Below the pieces are notes generated by a model. That model was not told the DNA's origin, searched no databases, and saw only the letters and a list, made by a program, of their open reading frames with translations. The position numbers and the translations under genes are program-made. Shown piece after piece: positions 57,224-64,000 of a stretch of 64,000 nucleotides of DNA. The stretch is from assembly GCA_036768485.1 (NCBI GenBank), contig JAVLUZ010000417.1:248001-312000 (forward strand), in the 5' to 3' direction. This DNA is from Mermis nigrescens. Taxonomy: Eukaryota > Nematoda > Enoplea > Mermithida > Mermithidae. How positions within the stretch are numbered: the stretch's first letter is position 1; the number at the start of each line of letters is the position of its first letter.

Positions 57224-59642
57224 GTAAGTTTCTATGGTAAGATAATACTTGTTTCTAATTTAAATGTATAAAGTGGAGATCATAAATGATCTTGGAGGGG
57301 GTTTTACCCCCCAGAAGAATTTTCCACCACGCGGAAATTTTTTCACCCCTAGCCCCTTCCCCAATTCGCGATTTTTCGAAAGTTTCTAAAAAATTTCTAA
57401 AAATTCGTAAAAAAAGGTGTTTTTAAAGCGTTTTTAGCCATCTATTTGCTCTAAAGTGTCAAATTTTCGGCGTTTCGCGCCATATACTCATGTTTGATTA
57501 TGCTTTGTTCAATATATTCGACTTTTTTAAAATTTTTTTCGAAATTTTTTTATATTTTATGCTCTAGAAAGATAGAGCATCGTCAGAAACGCCAAAAAAT
57601 GGTGTTCTTGACGCGTATATAGCATTTTTGGCCCAAAAAGGCACGTTAGGACTTTAACCTCCCAGAATTCCCATGCTATGCTATGCATGTATGGTGAACA
57701 CTATTTTAAATCAAAATTAATTCTATTCGATTTCTGGTCATATAAAAGTGTGAAACCGGTCGTAATTTTATGTTTATCTTTTTTTCGGTAGTTTGCGTTT
57801 CATTGGAATAAGGGACTTTTCTATGAAGTTAGAGCTAACTCAGGCATTGCTTTGTAATGTGAAGTTGAATTCTAGTAGTCACTTGGCCGAGGTTCTAAGA
57901 TGCAATCTATTCAAAAAAAATGCGTAATTGTACACATGTGTAGGTATAAAAGTAAACTAGTCGTTGAACTTTTTGATGCATTTTTATGTAAATATTTTTT
58001 ACTTTTGCGCTGAGTATGCTTAGAGCTGATTCTAAAAATTTCCGCGGTAGCCTTCGCTAATCGTAACTTAATTTTTTAATGATTCAAGTCAGAGCATAGC
58101 TGCACATGATCAAGGTGACCATAGAGGAGTAGACTAGTCCAGAATTATTAGCCAGGGAGGAATGAACTACGAGATTTTTGATCGGTGCAGTAACTGTAGG
58201 TTTATACAGTACATAATATTGTAAAAGATAGATATGTTTCTGCATTCCTACTAAAATCATGACCAGGTCAGTACATTTTTTGATGAATCTCTCAGCATTT
58301 CTGTTTTATTAGCAAGATTGACTTAAAAATATAAAATTAGGCAAGAATTCAAGCGTAAGAGGTAGAAAATTAGGCAAGAATTTAAGCGTAAGAGGTAGAG
58401 ATCAGCTCTGAAATCGACCACACAGTGTATGACTTTTGGTTTTGATTATATCACATATGCTTGTAATGAATGGCGGGTTACCATAACATGCATTTGCTAT
58501 TTAAAATGTCATTTTGACCCATCTTCAGCCTCTTGAAATACAAATTATGACGTAAGGATATAGTGAAATTCAAGTTGAAGATGAGTTTTATCAAATAAGG
58601 TAATCTTTTTGATCACCATTGTCGATTTAGAAAATGACACAATTCGTGCGGAAGTTTTTTATAATAAGTATGAAACTTTACAAAAAAAGAATTTTATCGC
58701 GGTAAGCTATTAATGAAAAATTTGGATGACTGAGTTTTATTTTTCCTCAGTGATCTTTGGAATTCATTGCAACGCCGTGCGTCTTCTCAAAATGGCCTGG
58801 CAATATCTACTTTCCCGAAGTTTTAGGCTGTGGACATTCCCCTCACCGTCACTGTACTTTGTCGCCTAATTTTACGATTGATCGATTGCTAGTTCTTAAC
58901 ACACAGGAAATTTGTGAAAAAGGCGTATTAAAGCTCAGAAGACCGGAAAATATTGATAATATTTAATTAAATCTTTTTATTGCTCTACAGCACATGTGCG
59001 CTTTATACCGCCTTTTTCAGATTTCGGCTCTACTAACTGTCCTATCCAGCTCACTTGTTGAGCATGGCATGACACCAACTATATATTTAGCATGTATGCA
59101 GGCAGCTACATAGTTTTGCAAAAGATTATTCATGTATTGCTATTTGGTTAAATTAATCAAGTACACATGTACCTTCCTATGTTCATTTTAAGCGAGCACA
59201 TTTATTCAACGGATGTACCATGCTAAATTCTAAATTTTGCAGGAGGTTTTGTCTCAGCAAGATGGATGTTGTTCACCACCCTCCCCCGCAAAAATTTTTT
59301 GAACCCTCCGGAATTTTTGATTTTTTGAAGAAATCGTACGTTTCATTTTGAGCGTTTCTAGCGATCTTTTTGTTCAAAAGTGTCTATTACTTATGCTTCG
59401 CCAAAAATCCATATTTTAATACTTTGTTGAATTTTGCTGAATTTCCTTGAAAATATTAGTTTTTACTTTTTATCATCTAGGAAGAATGAGTACATATCGT
59501 CAGAAACGGAAAAAAATCATGTTTTTGACGCGTATTTACCGTTTTTGAGCCTAAAAAAGGTGCTTTAGACAAATCAGAAATCCCATGTTTTGTATGCATG
59601 GAGCAGGTTTTATCAGCAATTGCGCCTTTTGTACTGTTTCAG
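57224..59642. other. RFC1 intron 2
   Basis: No gene seen. It holds a GGCGTTTCGCGCC box near 57469 and a 33-bp tandem duplication at 58333-58398. Confidence 0.5.
58333..58398. repeat. 33-bp tandem duplication
   Basis: AAAATTAGGCAAGAATTCAA and the following 13 bases occur twice head to tail with one C/T difference. Confidence 0.9.
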
Positions 59643-59786
59643 ATTCTGACTCGGAAGATCCTGTTCCGTCGAAATTCAAGAAGAGTGCGCAGAACAAGCG
59701 AGAGCTGGAGGAACCTAAAATTTCACCCGGAAGAAGACAGACAAAAAATCGACGTGTTGTCGTGGAATCGGACTCAGAACAATCAG
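59643..59786 (+). CDS. RFC1: RFC1 exon 3
   Basis: After GTACTGTTTCAG, in phase with exon 2, reads DSDSEDPVPSKFKKSAQNKR..., then RRVVVESDSEQS: two acidic SDSE clusters separated by basic stretches, the composition of the RFC1 N-terminal region. A GT donor in the required phase is absent; CAG/GCAAAC at 59787 would give a GC-AG intron in phase 1 that matches exon 4. Unspliced, the frame ends at 59815. Confidence 0.65.
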
Positions 59787-61123
59787 GCAAACAAAAGCAG
59801 TGTACCCCTTATTAACTTTAATCCTATTACTTGATCCGTCTTATAGTTCAATTAAGGATATGTTCAACGTCTAATTGAGTACAGGTTCAATTATTGTGTT
59901 GTATAGTCAAAGGATGAATTATTAAGCAGTTTCTATATTAATATTTTTTACATTTGCTCTGATTTTTTCTAGTATACAGCTCATCATTGACACACTTTAT
60001 TTAGTAATAGTTAATGTTGTATAGTCATTGTGATAGTAGTTTAATTGGTGCGCATCATTTTTCTTCCATTCGATTTTATTTACGGCTTTTTTTCATTTCC
60101 TTTATTTGTAGCACAGGTTGATATTTTTATCATTCCTTTATAACCTAAGCTGATCGTCGCAAAAATATAGTCTAAACTAGATGTCAATGAAAAATTAGTT
60201 TTCATGCAAAATGCAAAAGGGAACGGTGGTATACATTTTGGATTATTGATGACATTTTTATAATGCTGGCTGTGCTTTCTTTGGGTGTGATTTGATATCC
60301 GATGCTAAAATATTCCTTGCCCTCATGCATATTCCTGTATAATACAAAAATTGGATATATTTTGCGATCATTTTCGCTTTTTCAATGCAATTTTCAAATT
60401 TACAAATGTTATTTATGGTTGATTACATCATTTGCAGACAGATTGCGTGAAGTAGTCAAAGCTATACACAAGGACTGTTTTGAAAACAGTTTAAAAGTTT
60501 GCTTGGGGTTGCGGTCATTTTTCGGGTAAGAGGGTGAATATGGTCTTGTATTATCGGTTAAAAATGGCCAAAAGCACTAAAAATACTTAAAAACGCATGT
60601 TTTTGCACTAAATTCGGGGACAAAGGGTCGAGGGGAAACATATCAATTTTTTGCAATGGAAAGGTCTTTGATAGTAGATTTATGTACCATCATCGTCTCA
60701 CACGTTTCAACGGAAATTTAAATGATATTTACACATAGATTTTTGTGTATAATTTCACTTCTCGTGATTGATGCTTCTGTCTAACTTCCAGCGAACTCGT
60801 GAAAACTTTCATAGGACTATATTTCATTGAAAAATTCTGGTTGAACTTTTAATAATGCAGCGTCACAAATTGATTAACAACATCGCAACTTGTGTATGTT
60901 TACCGATGTGCAGTATTAGAGCCGGCAACTTGAAATTTGGTGGTATTTATCCTCACCCTCTAGTTGAGCTCGTATTTGGCCACGAATTGGTAAACAGCTG
61001 CTTTTAATTAAATGTTTACCAATTATCTTTTTTGCTTAGATTGGTCAAAAATCCTGATGTTAATTACATAGAGTAAAAAATTGAAAGTTATTGGAAATCA
61101 CCGTTCATAAATGGGCACAGGAC
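59787..61123. other. RFC1 intron 3
   Basis: No recognised gene. An exon-like block at 60438-60527 (TTTGCAG acceptor, GTAAGA donor) has phases that do not fit the flanking exons. Confidence 0.4.
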
Positions 61124-61390
61124 AACACCTGGGCGTTGGGGTGTTTGGGGGGATATGCAACCCCCCCCCGAGAAACCAAAATACCCCTCCAGAAACCAAA
61201 ATACCCCCAGCATTCAATTTTTGAAATTTTTTTTCGTTTTTTTCGCAATTTTTTGATGCCAATGGATAGTGCTCGATGAGGAACGTTGAAAAATTGTGTT
61301 TTTTCGCCATAACACCATTTTTTAAACCATTTTTGACCTTTGAAAAATCTTGCACACCCCCCCCCAGAATTTTGGCGCTGCCCACGTATG
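61124..61390 (-). repeat. Family C hAT-type MITE with exact 8-bp duplication
   Basis: Starts AACACCTGGGCG, ends CCCACGTATG, and is flanked by CACAGGAC at 61116-61123 and 61391-61398. It lies in RFC1 intron 3. Confidence 0.9.
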
Positions 61391-61954
61391 CACAGGACTA
61401 ATTCAAAGTCAATTGACTTGACCCTGGCGGCTGAACAACCCTGCGCGATCCGCAAGCGAAACCAGACCAACCCCGCAAGAGTTTTAGTAAACAATGGAAA
61501 TGAAGCATATTTTAGCAGCGAAAAATTTTCACCTACACGTCGGATTGTGTGAAACAATTGCGTTTTGACTGAGCCCCACAAAGGCACTTTAAAAAAGTTC
61601 CGGGTTTTGGTTTTGCCTGCAAGAATTGCCATACTTGCATTTCTGGTCATGACCAACCCCGCAGGTCTTACGGAAGTCATTTGACCCTAGAAACCTGAGC
61701 GTGCCTGCCCATGTATGACCCCGTTCCTAATATTAAGATTTCTTTTTCGTTCTTCAAAAAACTAGATTTTGGTGATGGATGGCTAACATGGATGGGAGAA
61801 TTCAGCGCAAATTTACCCAGCAGTCATTTTATGTAGCACATTGAGTTCCTAAGTCGATTCGTCTCTATCCATTTTGCACACTAATATTGCACATTTATAC
61901 ATTAAATGATTACCATTCGCAATTGTGGTGGATTGAGTAATAAAAAATTTTTAG
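61391..61954. other. RFC1 intron 3, distal part
   Basis: No coding feature or clear repeat is recognised. It ends with the AAATTTTTAG acceptor of exon 4. Confidence 0.45.
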
Positions 61955-62550
61955 ATGCAGATGAAGGAAAAGCTTCAAATAAGCTTACTAAATTGCAAAA
62001 AAAGCCTGTCCTGCCTACGAAGAAATCGCCTGACGCAAAACAGGTCGAAAAGCGCCAAAAACCTGAAATTTTACCCGTAGTGGACATAGACTCGGATAGC
62101 GACGAAGATTTTCGACCTTCGGCGGCCAAAAAAATTAAAGCCACTGAGAAAAATGACAAAGTTGGAAAATCCATCAGAAAACAAGCGTTGCGAGTTCATA
62201 CTGCGACTAAAGATGGACGCGCAGACATGTCGAAAGAGCAGAAACCAAGGAATGATTGCAACGAAGCCATCGGGAGTACGCGCAGATCATTTGAAAGAAC
62301 TAAAAATCAAGAAAGTATACAAAAACCAGCCAAGAAGTTGAATCCAATTTCTGTTTCCGATTTTTTCAATAGTACTACGAAGGTCAAAACGAAGCCTGCT
62401 CCAGTAGATATTAAGTCAAAAATCGCGGAAAAAGAAGTGTTCAGCGACGAAGATTTCAATGATGTTCTGTTGCAAGCTGAGGCGGATCTGGTGAGCTCTG
62501 CTGTTAAACAGGAGGCCCTTAAAAATGCTATACTCGATGTTACATCATAA
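61955..62550 (+). CDS. RFC1: RFC1 exon 4: charged region with PCNA-box-like motif
   Basis: Continues in frame as DADEGKASNKLTKLQKKP, with VVDIDSDSDEDF (acidic), then KKLNPISVSDFFNSTTKVKT and VFSDEDFNDVLLQAEADL. The S-V-x-D-F-F box corresponds to the SV-x-DYF motif of animal RFC1 and resembles a PIP-type PCNA-binding box. The frame runs to TAA at 62548-62550, and AATAAA follows at 62598. A strong CTG/GTGAGC donor at 62490/62491 in phase 0 would instead continue to the BRCT and AAA+ domains, presumably beyond the window. Both readings are open. Confidence 0.72.
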
Positions 62551-62597
62551 CTTTAGCAATTATGTACATGGAATTTTGAGATCAAGTGCCCTAGATA

Positions 62598-62603
62598 AAT
62601 AAA
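62598..62603 (+). terminator. Possible polyadenylation signal AATAAA
   Basis: AATAAA 48 nt after the TAA of the RFC1-like exon. It would end a short transcript encoding only the N-terminal region; functional use is unproven. Confidence 0.4.
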
Positions 62604-62699
62604 CAAGCCTTTGTTCTAACCGTATGTGAAATTTTGGTAAGGTGCCATGCCAGCGCTTCATGCGATAGGGGCGATTTGTTAACACCTCACCTTGATATC

Positions 62700-62950
62700 G
62701 TCCCTGCCATGCAAAAAAATGCTAAATCCACTTTAGCGTTTTTGAGAAAAACAGCTTTAAAGACTTTTCCTCTATGAAAAATCAGGTAAAGATTCGATTT
62801 TCTTCTTTTTTATAACTGGTTGGCAGCCCTGAGTTCATTCATAATGTTGTGAGTCTTTTGCATAGTGTTCTCTGGGTTCAACTGTATGCATATCCATCGC
62901 TAACTCCATTTTAAAAAAATGGATATAGCACCTTTTTGCATGGTAGGGAC
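62700..62950. repeat. Small terminal-repeat element (GTCCCTGCCATGCAAAAA)
   Basis: GTCCCTGCCATGCAAAAA at the left and TTTTTGCATGGTAGGGAC at the right are inverted repeats about 250 bp apart. No clear duplication. Non-coding. Confidence 0.6.
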
Positions 62951-64000
62951 GAATGTTTAAAGCCCAGAGTTTTTGAATGTTTAAAGCCCACAGTTTCCAA
63001 TGTTTAAAACCCACATTACTGAGCTGAACATATAGGTATCTTTTTGACAATAAATGCTGTCAAAAAATTAATTAGCACATTGTTTGAACCCCTAGAGCAG
63101 GTACGCGCCTTACTAGGTGTAAAAACTCCAAGAGATCGTCAAAATTGAAGAGCACATTTATGGCAGAAACAATGATGATCTCGGCGTTTGAACAATATCA
63201 GGGAAGGGTGTAAACAAATCGTGGTGGCGCTTGAACCGTTGGCAGCTGGCCAAAGTATTCTGACGCAGTTTGAAAGAAGACATCTTTATCTATCTAACGC
63301 AGCCGGTACTTAAGTTTTTTGTTCATATCAGCCGTCGAAGTTATGACCTGTAACATCGGAGTGTAGCCTTTTTACGAAACACCCTGTATAAAAGAGCTTT
63401 GCTTCAATTCTCAAGACACGCATAACAAAATATTCATTGACTACGTAATCTTTAATATTTGGGAGTCCTCTACACATGTCTTTTATTATATTATGTGCAT
63501 CCTATTCCCTTATTTATTTGCTTCCCGCATGTGTTATGCAAATTTTATCTGCAAGGACTTATAACAATTGTGCTTTAACTGCTCTTTAAGCGTACGCCTT
63601 TTTCCTTCTTTTTTCTTTCTTTCTTGCGCTTTTGAAAGCAACATATACCTACTGAAAGTAAGGCTTTCAAATTTAGCGACTACCTACCAAAAAGTTAGTA
63701 AATAATAAATATTAATGACTGAGTAGTGAGCATTAAAGAATTTGACCGATTTTGCTAATTGATGGCTGAAAATTGTTACTATTATGTCTATTACATTGAA
63801 TGTAGAAGTACATACAATCTTATATCTATGTTGGGCTCACAGGGGTTGTCTGCTTCCTCTGGATCTGCCCTTGATTAACATGGGTGAATAAATTATCCTG
63901 TGGTGTCTGAAAAAATGCTCCGAAAAGTTAAAATTGCTATTTCGCTGCGAAGGCAAATTGAAAAAAGATGGCTCCTAAGCTTTTCGTAAAAATATCTTAA
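62951..64000. other. No gene recognised
   Basis: Begins with three imperfect copies of GAATGTTTAAAGCCCAC (62951-63015). A mariner-like terminus TTTCG-type TACGAAACACCCTGTAT ends at 63389 without a visible partner. No BRCT- or AAA+-encoding exon of RFC1 can be seen. Confidence 0.45.

Noticed and set aside
60438..60527. Exon-like block with TTTGCAG acceptor and GTAAGA donor in RFC1 intron 3
   Set aside because: Its phases (enters 1, leaves 2) do not join RFC1 exons 3 and 4, and the translation (DRLREVVKAIHKDC) has no RFC1 resemblance I recognise.

Overview
The window looks like a nuclear genome segment from an arthropod, most likely an insect. It is AT-rich, intron-rich and packed with transposable elements. 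Two host genes can be recognised from split exons, both on the + strand. The first is an SR splicing factor of the B52/SRSF4-5-6 type. Its exons at 5744, 20712, 23633, 26966, 29722 and 33127, plus an RS exon near 46160, are spread over about 40 kb. The second begins at 56991 and encodes the N-terminal region of the replication factor C large subunit (RFC1), with exons at 56991, 57151, 59643 and 61955. Everything else is intronic or intergenic DNA made mostly of mobile elements and foldback repeats.

The most notable object is a complete, very young LTR retroelement of the Ty3/gypsy type (33886-45688). It lies antisense in the SR-gene intron between the exons at 33127 and 46160. Its LTRs are about 1.13 kb and differ by only one 2-base indel as far as I can align them. 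It has a 4-bp target duplication (AAAG), a primer-binding site matching the 3' end of a leucine tRNA, a polypurine tract, a gag frame, and a downstream frame of 2252 codons in the -1 phase relative to gag. That downstream frame encodes, in order, a novel acidic/Cys-rich segment, an AT-rich hydrophobic stretch, a membrane glycoprotein with signal peptide and transmembrane anchor, and only then protease, RT, RNase H and integrase. So an envelope-like gene lies BETWEEN gag and pol and in frame with pol, whereas envelope-bearing gypsy elements normally carry it after pol. A T TTT TTG slippery site lies at the gag end. A pair of phase-matched splice sites would excise the envelope to leave gag-pol.

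The rest is a dense set of non-autonomous DNA transposons. Family A (ends CACTG/CACGG plus a T-run) and family C (ends near CACACCTGGGCG) have several copies with exact or near-exact 8-bp target duplications, the hallmark of hAT elements. Family B (CAGGCCCGTATCCA) and an element at 54267 with G/C-rich arrays look similar. The LTR element is inserted inside a family A copy, and a 404-bp palindrome is inserted inside another copy whose empty counterpart is at the window start. TA-flanked elements sit beside long (TA)n tracts. A giant imperfect palindrome (about 10.2-16.3 kb) fills much of the first SR intron. A degenerate mariner-type transposase (55042-56378) and two LINE reverse-transcriptase scraps are also present.

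No tRNA, CRISPR or bacterial-type operon is visible. Long stretches between these features show no recognisable coding potential. Exon calls rest on conserved protein segments joined by compatible splice phases; they have not been checked against transcripts.
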